Below are positions 37,253 to 46,276 of a DNA stretch of 64,000 bases, one piece after another. The stretch covers positions 2,604,001-2,668,000 of the forward strand of contig NZ_CP110005.1 of NCBI RefSeq assembly GCF_025947225.1. Direction: 5' to 3'. Source of the stretch: Flavobacterium sp. N2270. Its GTDB lineage: Bacteria; Bacteroidota; Bacteroidia; Flavobacteriales; Flavobacteriaceae. Positions within the stretch are counted from its first letter, which is position 1; each line of letters opens with the position of its first letter. The notes beneath the pieces are model-generated. The model was not told the DNA's origin. It made no database searches and worked only from the letters and a program-made list of their open reading frames with translations. Position numbers and translations under genes: made by a program.

Positions 37253-40200
37253 TTACATATTCCTTCTGTACTGCCCACCAACTTCGAATAATCCTGAAGT
37301 AATTTGACCAAGTGTACAATATTTGGTAGCATCCATCAATAACTCAAATAAATTTTCGTTTTTAATAGCTGCTTCTTGTAATAGATTAATTTGCTCTTTT
37401 ACTTTATCCGCATTACCTTGATGTAAATTTTCTAAAGTTTTAATTTGGAATAACTTCTCTTCTTCAGTTGCTCGAATTACTTCGGCTGGAATTACTGTTG
37501 GAGAACCTTTTGAACTTAAAAACGTATTTACTCCAATAATTGGGAATTCACCGGTATGTTTCAAAGTCTCATAATATAAAGACTCTTCTTGTATTTTACT
37601 TCTTTGGTACATGGTTTCCATTGCTCCAAGAACTCCACCTCTTTCAGTAATTCTATCAAATTCTGTTAAAACTGCTTCTTCTACCAAATCAGTTAATTCT
37701 TCAATAATAAACGAGCCTTGAATTGGATTTTCGTTTTTCGCTAAACCTAATTCCTTATTAATAATCAACTGAATTGCCATTGCTCTACGCACTGATTCTT
37801 CAGTTGGCGTTGTAATCGCTTCATCATATGCATTGGTATGCAACGAATTACAGTTGTCATAAATTGCATATAACGCTTGTAAGGTTGTACGAATATCATT
37901 GAAGTCGATTTCTTGAGCATGTAAAGAACGTCCTGATGTTTGAATATGGTATTTCAACATTTGAGCTCTTTCATTTGCCCCGTATTTTAACTTCATAGCT
38001 TTTGCCCAAATTTTACGAGCTACACGACCAATAACAGCATATTCTGGATCAATTCCGTTGGAGAAGAAAAATGATAAATTTGGCCCAAATGCATTAATAT
38101 CCATTCCTCTACTTAAATAATACTCAACATATGTAAAACCATTTGCTAAAGTAAATGCCAATTGCGTAATTGGATTCGCACCAGCTTCTGCAATATGATA
38201 TCCTGAAATTGAAACCGAATAGAAATTACGAACATTTTCTTTAATGAAATATTCTTGAACATCTCCCATTAAACGTAATGCAAACTCAGTTGAAAAAATA
38301 CAGGTATTTTGCGCTTGATCTTCTTTTAAAATATCTGCCTGAACCGTTCCTCGAACTTGTGCTAAGGTTTTTACTTTAATTTCGTTATACACATCTGCAG
38401 GTAAAACTTGGTCACCTGTAACTCCTAACAACATCAATCCTAAACCATCGTTTCCTTCTGGTAAAGCTCCGTTATAAGTAGGCCTTTCGGTTCCTTTTTC
38501 TTTGTAAATGGCTTTAATTTTAGCTTCAACCTCAGCTTCTAAACCGTTCTCTTTTATATATTTTTCACAATTTTGATCAATTGCAGCATTCATAAAGAAT
38601 CCTAGTAACATAGGTGCTGGTCCATTGATTGTCATAGAAACCGAAGTTGCTGGGTGACTTAAATCAAATCCAGAATATAATTTCTTCGCATCATCTAAAC
38701 AACAAATCGAAACTCCTGCATTTCCAATTTTACCATAAATATCAGGTCTGTGATCTGGATCATTACCGTATAAAGTTACCGAGTCAAAAGCAGTTGATAA
38801 ACGCTTTGCTGGCATACCTAAAGAAACATAGTGAAAACGTCTGTTTGTTCTTTCTGGCCCACCTTCTCCTGCAAACATACGTGTTGGATCTTCACCTTCA
38901 CGTTTGAATGGATATAATCCTGATGCAAATGGAAATTCACCTGGTACATTTTCTTGCAAATTCCATTTTAAAATATCGCCCCAAGCTTGATACTTTGGTA
39001 AAGCAATTTTAGGAATTTGAGAATGCGAAAGCGATTCTGTATGTGTTGCAATTTTAATTTCCTTATCACGAACTTTAAAGCTGTAAACCGGATTTTTATA
39101 TTTATTTACTTTTTCATCCCAAGTTTGAATTACTTCCCAATTGTATGGATCTAAATTCATTTTCACTCGGTCGAATTCTTTAACTAATAAAGAAACGAAT
39201 TCTTTGTTTGAGTCATTAATTTGCAAAGACTCTTCAATAATTCCTGCTTTATCAAATTGAGGTAAATTTCCGTTAACTGATTCGATTGTTTTGAAAATTC
39301 CGTATAGTTTTTGAGCCACTTCAACTTGCGTTAAAACAGTTTCATCATACTTACGATTATTTTCTGCAATTTCAGATAAGTAACGCGTTCTATGCGGAGG
39401 AATTACGAAAATTTTCTCGCTCATTTCACGTGTAATCTCAAAAGTAGATTTTAGATCAGATTCTGTTTTCTCTACAATTTTATCCATTATAGACTTATAC
39501 AACGTATTCATTCCTGGATCATTGAACTGAGAAGCAATAGTTCCAAAAACGGGCATTTCATCTGGATTTATATCCCAAAGATTATGATTACGCTGGTATT
39601 GTTTTTTCACATCGCGAATTGCATCAAGCGCTCCACGTTTGTCAAATTTATTTAAAGCTACTAAATCGGCGAAATCAAGCATGTCAATTTTCTCTAATTG
39701 AGTTGCAGCACCAAATTCTGGAGTCATAACATAAAGAGAAACATCAGAATGATCCATAATTTCAGTATCACTTTGTCCAATTCCAGAAGTTTCTAAAACA
39801 ATTAAATCATATTTAGCTGCTTTTAAAACTTGAATCGCTTCAGCCACATATTTAGACAAAGCTAAGTTAGATTGACGAGTTGCTAACGAACGCATGTATA
39901 CTCTAGAATTATTAATAGCATTCATACGAATTCTATCCCCTAGAAGCGCTCCTCCTGTTTTACGTTTTGATGGATCGACTGAAATTAATCCGATAGTTTT
40001 CTCTGGAAAATCAATTAAAAATCGACGAACTAATTCATCAACTAAAGATGATTTTCCTGCTCCTCCTGTTCCTGTAATTCCAAGAACCGGAATTTTAGAC
40101 GTTTCGTTTGTTTTGTGAATTTTCTCTAAAGTTGCTTTTGCAATTTCAGGGAAATTTTCAGCTGCCGAAATAACACGAGCAATTTCTCTTGGGTTTTTAT

Positions 40201-40678
40201 TTTCTAAATGATCTGCTTCAGTTGTTAGTTTATCTCCAATTGGATAATCAGCACGTTTTACCAAATCATTAATCATTCCTTGAAGACCCATTGCTCGGCC
40301 ATCGTCTGGAGAATATACTTTTTCAATACCATAAGCATGAAGTTCTTCAATCTCTACAGGAAGAATAACTCCGCCTCCACCAGCAAATATTTTAATGTGT
40401 CCTGCTCCTTTTTCAGTTAGTAAATCGAACATGTATTTTAAATATTCGGTATGACCACCTTGATAAGAAGTCATTGCAATAGCATTTGCATCTTCTTGAA
40501 TAGCTGTATTTACAACCTCTTCTACACTTCTATCATGCCCTAAATGAATTACTTCGCAACCTGTTGCTTGGATAATTCTTCTCATTATGTTAATTGCAGC
40601 ATCATGTCCATCAAAAAGTGAAGCAGCAGTAACAATTCTTACTTTATTATTAGGGATATAAGGTTGTTGTTGTTCCAT
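37253..40678 (-). CDS. icmF: Fused acyl-CoA mutase with built-in G-protein chaperone (IcmF type)
   Basis: Adenosylcobalamin-dependent mutase of 1141 residues. Order: B12-binding domain (about 1-140; [12 protein letters not shown] with D23 and H25), MeaB-type GTPase (about 190-420; [12 protein letters not shown]alker A, NKFD G4), linker, and the TIM-barrel substrate domain (about 560-1130). This layout is that of IcmF, not of separate MutA/MutB. By alignment with Propionibacterium MutB, the residues setting substrate choice are F602 (MutB Y89) and Q790 (MutB R207), the isobutyryl-CoA type; the conserved histidine is in SGYHIAEAG. So isobutyryl-/n-butyryl-CoA interconversion is more likely than methylmalonyl-CoA. 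The segment between them is about 45 residues longer than I recall for known IcmF proteins. Automated pipelines often name it methylmalonyl-CoA mutase. Confidence 0.87.
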   Translation of the reverse strand: MEQQQPYIPNNKVRIVTAASLFDGHDAAINIMRRIIQATGCEVIHLGHDRSVEEVVNTAIQEDANAIAMTSYQGGHTEYLKYMFDLLTEKGAGHIKIFAGGGGVILPVEIEELHAYGIEKVYSPDDGRAMGLQGMINDLVKRADYPIGDKLTTEADHLENKNPREIARVISAAENFPEIAKATLEKIHKTNETSKIPVLGITGTGGAGKSSLVDELVRRFLIDFPEKTIGLISVDPSKRKTGGALLGDRIRMNAINNSRVYMRSLATRQSNLALSKYVAEAIQVLKAAKYDLIVLETSGIGQSDTEIMDHSDVSLYVMTPEFGAATQLEKIDMLDFADLVALNKFDKRGALDAIRDVKKQYQRNHNLWDINPDEMPVFGTIASQFNDPGMNTLYKSIMDKIVEKTESDLKSTFEITREMSEKIFVIPPHRTRYLSEIAENNRKYDETVLTQVEVAQKLYGIFKTIESVNGNLPQFDKAGIIEESLQINDSNKEFVSLLVKEFDRVKMNLDPYNWEVIQTWDEKVNKYKNPVYSFKVRDKEIKIATHTESLSHSQIPKIALPKYQAWGDILKWNLQENVPGEFPFASGLYPFKREGEDPTRMFAGEGGPERTNRRFHYVSLGMPAKRLSTAFDSVTLYGNDPDHRPDIYGKIGNAGVSICCLDDAKKLYSGFDLSHPATSVSMTINGPAPMLLGFFMNAAIDQNCEKYIKENGLEAEVEAKIKAIYKEKGTERPTYNGALPEGNDGLGLMLLGVTGDQVLPADVYNEIKVKTLAQVRGTVQADILKEDQAQNTCIFSTEFALRLMGDVQEYFIKENVRNFYSVSISGYHIAEAGANPITQLAFTLANGFTYVEYYLSRGMDINAFGPNLSFFFSNGIDPEYAVIGRVARKIWAKAMKLKYGANERAQMLKYHIQTSGRSLHAQEIDFNDIRTTLQALYAIYDNCNSLHTNAYDEAITTPTEESVRRAMAIQLIINKELGLAKNENPIQGSFIIEELTDLVEEAVLTEFDRITERGGVLGAMETMYQRSKIQEESLYYETLKHTGEFPIIGVNTFLSSKGSPTVIPAEVIRATEEEKLFQIKTLENLHQGNADKVKEQINLLQEAAIKNENLFELLMDATKYCTLGQITSGLFEVGGQYRRNM

Positions 40679-40776
40679 ATGTAATTTTATATAAAATTAA
40701 AGCGTGCAATTTACGAATTTAATAATTTTTATTCCACACTTTTCAATAGATTTTATGGCTTTTTAAAAAAAGATAC

Positions 40777-40784
40777 TATATTTG
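40777..40784 (+). promoter_or_regulatory. -7 promoter box of the DUF4197 gene
   Basis: TATATTTG, perfect match 25 bases before the ATG. Confidence 0.55.
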
Positions 40785-40809
40785 ATTTATTAAAGAAAAA
40801 AAGATTTTT

Positions 40810-41520
40810 ATGAAAAAGATTACACTGAGTTTATTCGCTTTTACATTATTTGGATGCGCAGAAATGCAACAAGTTCTCGATCAATTACCACAAGAAACAG
40901 TTGGGTTGAGTCAATTAGATATTTCTAATGGGTTAAAAGAAGCTTTAGATAAAGGAATTGATCAACAAGTATCAAAACTTACAGCAACTGACGGTTTTTT
41001 TAAAAATGAAGCTGTTAAAATTTTATTGCCTGAAGAACTACAAACAGTAGACACAAAATTACGTCAAATAGGTTTATCAAGTTTAGCTGATGAAGGTTTA
41101 AAAGTACTTAATAGAGCAGCTGAAGATGCCGTAAAAGAAGCTACTCCTATTTTTGTAGATGCGGTTAAAAATATGTCGTTTAATGATGCTAAGAATATAT
41201 TAATGGGAGACAATACTGCGGCAACAACTTATTTACAAAGTTCAACATCTACAGCATTGTATGGAAAATTTAATCCTGTAATTAAAAATTCATTCGCTAA
41301 AGTAGGAGCAGATAAAGTTTGGACAAATATTATTACTAAATACAATGCTATTCCATTTGTAAACAAAGTAAACCCAGACTTAACAGACTATACTACCAAT
41401 AAAGCAATGGAAGGAGTATTTAAAATGATTGCAGTTGAAGAAGAAAATATTAGAGGAAATTTTAGCGCAAGATCTTCTGATTTACTGAAAAAAGTTTTTG
41501 CCTTACAAGACAAAAAATAG
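40810..41520 (+). CDS. DUF4197 lipoprotein
   Basis: A 236-residue exported protein with the lipobox FGC (MKKITLSLFAFTLFGC). The remaining sequence matches DUF4197: GLSQLDISNGLKEALDKGI, then FFKNEAVKILLPEELQTV, FVDAVKNMSFNDAKNILMGD, and a C-terminal TNKAMEGVFKMIAVEEENIR with DLLKKVF. Helix-rich, with no catalytic motif; function is unknown. It is transcribed alone. Similar proteins occur widely in Bacteroidota and Proteobacteria. Confidence 0.88.
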   Translation: MKKITLSLFAFTLFGCAEMQQVLDQLPQETVGLSQLDISNGLKEALDKGIDQQVSKLTATDGFFKNEAVKILLPEELQTVDTKLRQIGLSSLADEGLKVLNRAAEDAVKEATPIFVDAVKNMSFNDAKNILMGDNTAATTYLQSSTSTALYGKFNPVIKNSFAKVGADKVWTNIITKYNAIPFVNKVNPDLTDYTTNKAMEGVFKMIAVEEENIRGNFSARSSDLLKKVFALQDKK

Positions 41521-41597
41521 TTTATAAAATTTTAGCATTCAATAACATACATATAACAAAACCTTAACATAAAACAAAAAAAATATTTAGATATTTG

Positions 41598-41677
41598 CAG
41601 TGTTATAAAAGAAGAAATTCTCATATTTGGTTAGGTTAGTTAGAAAAAATATCCACGTCTTAGGGCGTGGTTTTTTT
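41598..41677 (+). ncRNA. Candidate small RNA of about 75 nucleotides
   Basis: Between the DUF4197 stop and a strong terminator there is a near-consensus promoter box (GATATTTG, one mismatch, at 41590-41597) followed by about 75 bases without an ORF and with a run of T after a hairpin. A short transcript is possible; equally the hairpin may just end the DUF4197 message. No conserved RNA family was recognised. Confidence 0.25.
41653..41677 (+). terminator. Terminator after the DUF4197 gene
   Basis: A stem of about 8 bp (CCACGTCT / GGGCGTGG with wobble pairs) with a short loop, then seven T; ends at the stop codon of the convergent gene. Confidence 0.7.
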
Positions 41678-42479
41678 ATGCAATACGATTATGCAATTCT
41701 TTGAAGTATTTAAAAGCCTTTAATAATCTAGAACCATACCACGAAAACATTTCCCCATCTACAAAAACCGTAATGGCATGATGGGTAAATCGTCCTATTT
41801 CAAATGCGTGTTCGTCTTTGAAAGGGAAAGGTTCAGAAGAAAGAAAAACATAGTCTGGATCACCTTCTAAACGAATTTTCTTCAACTCAACTTCTGGATA
41901 ACGCCCTTCTTTTGTTAGATAAATATTCTGGAAATGATTCAATTTCAATAACTCATTAATAAACGTGTTATTTCCTGCTACCATGTATGGATTAGCCCAA
42001 ATAAAATAAGCTGCTTTTTTAATTGGTTTATTTTGTATAAAATTTTGGAAATCTTGATATGCAAAATTGATTTTATCCATCCATTTTTGAGCATTTGTTC
42101 GTTTATTGAAAATTTCTCCAAAATCTCGTATCATATGATTGTTATCTTCAATAGAATAAATATCGGTAACCCAAACCGGACAAATTTGTCTTAATTCTTC
42201 AACAATTTCTTTCGTATTTTCTTCTTTATTACAAATGATAATATCGGGTTGAAGCGCTTTTATTTTATCAAATTTGATATTTTTTGTTCCGCCAACAATC
42301 GCTTTTGTAGCTTTAAAATAAATAGGATGAATACAAAATTTAGTTATACCAACAATAGAATCTTCCAAGCCCAAATCAACTAATAATTCAGTTTGAGAAG
42401 GCACTAAAGAAACAATTCGTTTTGGAACTGACTCAAAAGTATGTGAAATTCCTATTTGATCTGTAAAAGATTTTATCAC
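41676..42479 (-). CDS. Helical-backbone metal/cobalamin-binding-like protein without signal peptide
   Basis: A 267-residue protein of the type III substrate-binding fold seen in BtuF and FecB (VPKRIVSLVPSQTELLVDLGL, KPDIIICNKEEN-like LQPDIIICNKEE, and a long central helix). Relatives are usually exported, but this one starts directly with the mature fold and has no signal peptide or lipobox, so it is predicted to be cytoplasmic unless the start is wrong. The start codon is GTG, directly after the pyrF stop (TAAGTG), so translation is coupled to pyrF. No permease or ATPase gene is close. Function is uncertain. Confidence 0.8.
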   Translation of the reverse strand: MIKSFTDQIGISHTFESVPKRIVSLVPSQTELLVDLGLEDSIVGITKFCIHPIYFKATKAIVGGTKNIKFDKIKALQPDIIICNKEENTKEIVEELRQICPVWVTDIYSIEDNNHMIRDFGEIFNKRTNAQKWMDKINFAYQDFQNFIQNKPIKKAAYFIWANPYMVAGNNTFINELLKLNHFQNIYLTKEGRYPEVELKKIRLEGDPDYVFLSSEPFPFKDEHAFEIGRFTHHAITVFVDGEMFSWYGSRLLKAFKYFKELHNRIA

Positions 42480-43298
42480 TTATTTATTTTCTAAAATAAA
42501 CTTCATTTCTTGCTGCAACTTCAAAGCTTCTTCTCTCGCTTTTTCAGCAAAATCAATTTCATTTGAAGCATAAATAATTCCACGAGAAGAATTTATCAAT
42601 AACCCAACATTCTCGTTCATTCCGTATTTACAAACTTCAGATAAACTTCCGCCTTGCGCACCAACCCCTGGAACTAGTAAAAAACTATTTGGAACCATTT
42701 TTCTAATTTCGGTAAAATATTCTGCTTTGGTAGCACCAACAACATACATCAAATTTTCAGAATTTTTCCAACTTTTAGAAGTTTCTAAAACTGTTTTATA
42801 CAACTCTTTACCCTCTACTTTTTTTGTTTGAAAATCATAAGCACCTTCATTAGACGTTAAAGCCAACATAATTGTATGCTTATTTTCAAAAGCTAAAAAA
42901 GGCTCAACAGAATCTTTCCCCATATAAGGCGCAACGGTAACCGAGTCAAAATTTAAATCTTCGAAAAAAGCTTTCGCATACATTGAAGAAGTATTTCCAA
43001 TATCTCCTCGTTTTGCATCGGCAATGGTAAAAATTTCAGGATACTTTTCGTTGATATAATTAATTGTTTTTTCTAAAGATTGCCAACCTTTAATTCCAAA
43101 AGCTTCATAAAAAGCAGTATTTGGTTTATATGAAACACATAAATCGTGCGTTGCATCAATAATTGCTTTATTAAATTCGAAAATTGGATCTTCAGTATTC
43201 AATAAATGTTTTGGAATTTTATTTAAATCGACATCTAAACCAATACATAAGAATGATTTTTTAGATTGAATTTGTTGTTCTAGTTGTTGTGTTGTCAT
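42480..43298 (-). CDS. pyrF: Orotidine 5'-phosphate decarboxylase (type 2)
   Basis: Converts OMP to UMP, last step of de novo pyrimidine synthesis. The 272-residue protein has the catalytic [12 protein letters not shown] near residue 94 and substrate-phosphate segments VPGVGAQGG near 208 and SSRGIIYAS near 238. The length and the position of the catalytic block fit the longer type 2 group. The stop is directly adjacent to the next gene's GTG start, so expression of the two is linked. The first codons encode [10 protein letters not shown], giving a CAACAA-rich translation start. Confidence 0.95.
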   Translation of the reverse strand: MTTQQLEQQIQSKKSFLCIGLDVDLNKIPKHLLNTEDPIFEFNKAIIDATHDLCVSYKPNTAFYEAFGIKGWQSLEKTINYINEKYPEIFTIADAKRGDIGNTSSMYAKAFFEDLNFDSVTVAPYMGKDSVEPFLAFENKHTIMLALTSNEGAYDFQTKKVEGKELYKTVLETSKSWKNSENLMYVVGATKAEYFTEIRKMVPNSFLLVPGVGAQGGSLSEVCKYGMNENVGLLINSSRGIIYASNEIDFAEKAREEALKLQQEMKFILENK

Positions 43299-43346
43299 TG
43301 TAAATTAACTTAATACAAAAATGCAAAATATATTTAAAAGTAGGCT

Positions 43347-43374
43347 ATAAAAAAAGCCTCAATAAATGAGGCTT
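43347..43374 (-). terminator. Terminator of prfA
   Basis: An 8-bp stem AAGCCTCA/TGAGGCTT with a 5-base loop, then seven T on the minus strand, 12 bases after the stop. Confidence 0.8.
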
Positions 43375-43385
43375 GTATTTATAAA

Positions 43386-44459
43386 TTAAAAAACATCATG
43401 TTCTTTTAATTTTTCAGTATTGTTAACCAATTGAAGTTCATCGATAAACTTCTGAATTTTACCGTTCATAACTCCGTCCATATCAAAAACATCTAAACCA
43501 ATTCGATGATCTGTTACACGACCTTGAGAATAATTATAGGTTCTAATTTTTGCCGAACGGTCTCCAGAACTTACTTGAGAAGTACGTTTAACAGCATCTT
43601 CTGCTTGTTTGATAGCTAATTCTTTTTCATACAAACGAGAACGTAATACAATAAATGCTTTGTCCTTATTTTTATGCTGAGATTTTTGATCTTGACATTG
43701 GGCCACTAAACCTGTTGGAATATGCGTTAAACGAACTGCCGATTTTGTTGTATTTACTGATTGACCTCCAGGACCTGACGAACAAAAGAAATCAACACGA
43801 ACATCGTTCATATCAATTTGTACATCAAACTCTTCTGCTTCTGGTAAAACCATAACTGTAGCTGCCGAAGTATGCACACGACCTTGAGTTTCCGTTTGAG
43901 GAACACGTTGTACACGATGCACACCAGCTTCAAACTTTAATGTTCCATATACATCTTCACCTGTAACTTCAAAAATAACCTCTTTGAAACCTCCAGAAGT
44001 TCCTTCACTTACATCTACAACAGAAGTTCGCCAGCCTCTAGCCTCGCAATACTTCGTATACATACGAAATAAATCTCCTGCAAAAATAGAAGCTTCATCT
44101 CCACCAGTACCAGCACGAATTTCAACCATAACGTTTTTAGCATCTTCTGGATCTTTAGGGATTAGCATAAATTTTATTTCCTCTTCTAATTCAGGAATTC
44201 TTTCTTTTGCTTCTTCCATTTGCATTTTGGCCATTTCAACCATCTCGGCATCAGAACCATCTGCAAGAATTTCTTGTGCTTCTTGAATATTAGCATCAAG
44301 AGTTATATATTCTTCACGCTTATCAACTAAAGCTTTTAAATCTTTATATTCTTTGTTCAGTTGCACATAACGTTTTTGATCGGCAATAATATCTGGCTGA
44401 ATAATCAAATCTGATACTTCGTCGAAACGTTGTTTAACATATTGCAATCTATCTAACAT
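43386..44459 (-). CDS. prfA: Peptide chain release factor 1
   Basis: Recognises UAA and UAG and triggers release of the finished chain. The 357-residue protein has the class I signature GPGGQSVN with the GGQ methylation site near residue 229, and a PxT anticodon-like tripeptide in RVPQTE (PQT where many have PAT) near residue 183. [15 protein letters not shown] near 113 and the N-terminal coiled region are normal. GGQ and PxT together separate it from RF2 (SPF) and from the shorter rescue factors. Own promoter and terminator. Confidence 0.96.
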   Translation of the reverse strand: MLDRLQYVKQRFDEVSDLIIQPDIIADQKRYVQLNKEYKDLKALVDKREEYITLDANIQEAQEILADGSDAEMVEMAKMQMEEAKERIPELEEEIKFMLIPKDPEDAKNVMVEIRAGTGGDEASIFAGDLFRMYTKYCEARGWRTSVVDVSEGTSGGFKEVIFEVTGEDVYGTLKFEAGVHRVQRVPQTETQGRVHTSAATVMVLPEAEEFDVQIDMNDVRVDFFCSSGPGGQSVNTTKSAVRLTHIPTGLVAQCQDQKSQHKNKDKAFIVLRSRLYEKELAIKQAEDAVKRTSQVSSGDRSAKIRTYNYSQGRVTDHRIGLDVFDMDGVMNGKIQKFIDELQLVNNTEKLKEHDVF

Positions 44460-44482
44460 AGTACTGTCTTATTTTTGGAGTG

Positions 44483-44490
44483 CAAAGTTA
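44483..44490 (-). promoter_or_regulatory. -7 promoter box of prfA
   Basis: TAACTTTG on the minus strand, perfect match 23 bases before the ATG. Confidence 0.55.
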
Positions 44491-44960
44491 AGAAAAAAAA
44501 AATTCAGTTTATCGTGTTCTATCGTGAGTTTTTTTTAAGTTGAAAATCAGCACAATAAAAAGTTTATTTGAATTTAATCCAAATAAGTTTTGTTGTTTAA
44601 ATTTTCTTCAATATTTTTGCGCGATTATTTTTATTAAATCTAAATAAGTAGTTAAAAGTAAATTTAACAATAAATAGATTATTTTAAACAGTCTCTTCAG
44701 GTATGTTAAAAATGTTTCTTTTGAAGTTATTGAAAATTGCATGGTAGATTGAGAAAAATTAAAACCTCATCCCTAAGCAGAATTTATGAATGTAATTACT
44801 GTAAATGGATAAACAACTAAGGAAGCTTCAGTTGGGTATGAATAAATATGTATACCTATGTATATTAACAATTGTAACAAAATTATTAAAATAAATCATA
44901 TAGAACAAAGACAAATATTAACATTATTCATAAATTATAATTCACCATATTCTTTAAAAA
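44491..44960 (+). other. Gene-free region with an orphan promoter
   Basis: About 470 bases with no convincing ORF. It contains a well-formed promoter pointing rightward: TTG at 44590-44592, a 19-base spacer, TATTTTTG at 44612-44619. The nearest ORF start is more than 330 bases downstream (PepSY gene at 44961). There is no clear terminator hairpin in between, so a long leader or a small RNA are both possible. AT-rich; no repeat, tRNA or other feature seen. Confidence 0.5.
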
Positions 44961-45509
44961 ATGAAACAAGCAACTATTAGAAATTTACATCGCGATTTAG
45001 GTTATTTTTATTTAGGCCTTATTATTACGTTTGCCTTTTCTGGAATTTTAATGAATCATCGAGAAAATTGGCATCCAGATAAATATACTATTGAGGCTAA
45101 AGCAATTGAAATATTATTACCTGAAGAATCACAAATTAATGATGCCTATGCTGAAAATCTAGCCAAAGAACTAAACATTAATGACAAAGTAAAACGCCAT
45201 ATGGTTAGAAAAGGTAAATTTAAAATGCAATTTGAAAATACTGAAGTAGAAATTGATCTAAAATCTGGTAAAGGCGAAATTATTCATTTTTTAAAAACTC
45301 CAGTTATAAGTCAAGCAATGAAATTACATAAGTCAACTTCTAATTGGTGGATTTATTTTTCAGATATTTTTGGCCTTTCATTAATATGTATAGCCGTAAC
45401 AGGAGCAATGATGGTTAAACATGGAAAACACACATTTAAGCGAAGAGGTTGGAAACTAGCTATCGTAGGTTTACTCTTCCCTATTCTGTTTTTATTATTT
45501 TTAAGTTAG
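44961..45509 (+). CDS. PepSY-associated transmembrane-helix protein
   Basis: A 182-residue inner-membrane protein with one helix near each end (residues 15-32 GLIITFAFSGILMNH and 132-150 ISLICIAVTGAMM-like) and a third at the extreme C-terminus. The pattern HRDLGYFYLG ... NHRENWHP and LHKSTSNWWIYFSDIFGLSL ... KHGKHTFKRRGW is that of the PepSY_TM family, whose histidines can bind haem or metals. Related proteins act in siderophore-iron reduction. The periplasmic part is small. Own terminator; promoter unclear, possibly the distant orphan promoter. Confidence 0.83.
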   Translation: MKQATIRNLHRDLGYFYLGLIITFAFSGILMNHRENWHPDKYTIEAKAIEILLPEESQINDAYAENLAKELNINDKVKRHMVRKGKFKMQFENTEVEIDLKSGKGEIIHFLKTPVISQAMKLHKSTSNWWIYFSDIFGLSLICIAVTGAMMVKHGKHTFKRRGWKLAIVGLLFPILFLLFLS

Positions 45510-45516
45510 TATGAAG

Positions 45517-45548
45517 CTCCTCAACTAAAAATGGTTGGGGAGTTTTTT
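45517..45548 (+). terminator. Terminator of the PepSY gene
   Basis: A 9-bp stem CTCCTCAAC/GTTGGGGAG (one wobble) with an 8-base loop, followed by six T. Confidence 0.85.
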
Positions 45549-45585
45549 AAAGTAAATAACACTAAAAAGTTAAACAAAATACAAA

Positions 45586-45607
45586 AAACATTCTAGTTGG
45601 TATTTTT
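45586..45607. promoter_or_regulatory. Putative TetR operator upstream of tetR
   Basis: AAACATTCTAGTTGGTATTTTT, matching 16 of 22 positions of the perfect inverted repeat downstream of the same gene. It ends 4 bases before the -7 box of tetR, so binding would block transcription. Confidence 0.45.
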
Positions 45608-45611
45608 TATT

Positions 45612-45619
45612 TAAATTTG
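45612..45619 (+). promoter_or_regulatory. -7 promoter box of the TetR gene
   Basis: TAAATTTG, perfect match, with only four bases between it and the ATG; the mRNA would start at or next to the first codon. Confidence 0.5.
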
Positions 45620-45623
45620 TAAC

Positions 45624-46226
45624 ATGAAACAAGATTTAAAATCAGAACTAACAAAAAAAATAATTATTGATGAAGCATTTAAACTGTTTTATGAAAATGG
45701 TTTTAAAAGCACGAGCATCGATAAAATAATGAACGCAAGTGCTCTAACAAAAGGTGCTTTCTATCATCATTATAAAAGCAAAAAAGAATTAGGTCTTGAA
45801 GTTATTAGTTTAAAATTACAAAAAAGAGTTCATCAAGGAATGATTATTCCGTTAAAAGACTCTGGTGATGCCTTAAAAATTTTAGAATTAACTTTCTTAA
45901 ATCGAATAAAATCTTTTCCATTATACGACAAACAACATGGTTGCCCAATGAATAATTTTATAAATGAAATTGGCGATTATGAAATAGCCTACCAAAGTGC
46001 TTTAAAAAAAATTATTGAAAACTGGAAAGCGGAATTAGTTACATTAATTGAACGTGGACAAAGAGAAAATTCAATTAAAAATAATATTTCTAGTCAGGCA
46101 GTTGCTGTATATTTAATTAGTGCTTTTGAAGGAATAAGAGGTATACGAAAACTATATCAAGACGATTTGATTCTTGACGAATATTTAAACGGCCTTTCAT
46201 TATACCTAAATCAATTAAAACCATAA
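45624..46226 (+). CDS. TetR/AcrR-family transcriptional regulator
   Basis: A 200-residue repressor. The N-terminal helix-turn-helix is FKSTSIDKIMNASALTKGAFYHHYKSKKELG at about residues 25-55, split here as the family pattern of T-x3-I-x5-x-G-x-F/YxxF. The C-terminal ligand domain (about 60-200) is all-helical with a QHGCPMNNF segment. Two related inverted repeats flank the gene, one over its own promoter and one before the following HAD gene, which suggests autoregulation and control of the downstream unit. The ligand is not predictable. Confidence 0.93.
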   Translation: MKQDLKSELTKKIIIDEAFKLFYENGFKSTSIDKIMNASALTKGAFYHHYKSKKELGLEVISLKLQKRVHQGMIIPLKDSGDALKILELTFLNRIKSFPLYDKQHGCPMNNFINEIGDYEIAYQSALKKIIENWKAELVTLIERGQRENSIKNNISSQAVAVYLISAFEGIRGIRKLYQDDLILDEYLNGLSLYLNQLKP

Positions 46227-46239
46227 TTTTTTTAAATAA

Positions 46240-46261
46240 AAACATACCTTTTAGTATGTTT
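46240..46261. promoter_or_regulatory. Putative TetR operator before the HAD gene
   Basis: AAACATAC-CTTTTA-GTATGTTT: perfect 8-bp arms around a 6-base centre, located between the tetR stop and the HAD hydrolase start (15 bases upstream of the ATG). TetR-family operators often have this size and symmetry. Confidence 0.6.
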
Positions 46262-46276
46262 TATAAATAAACAAAA

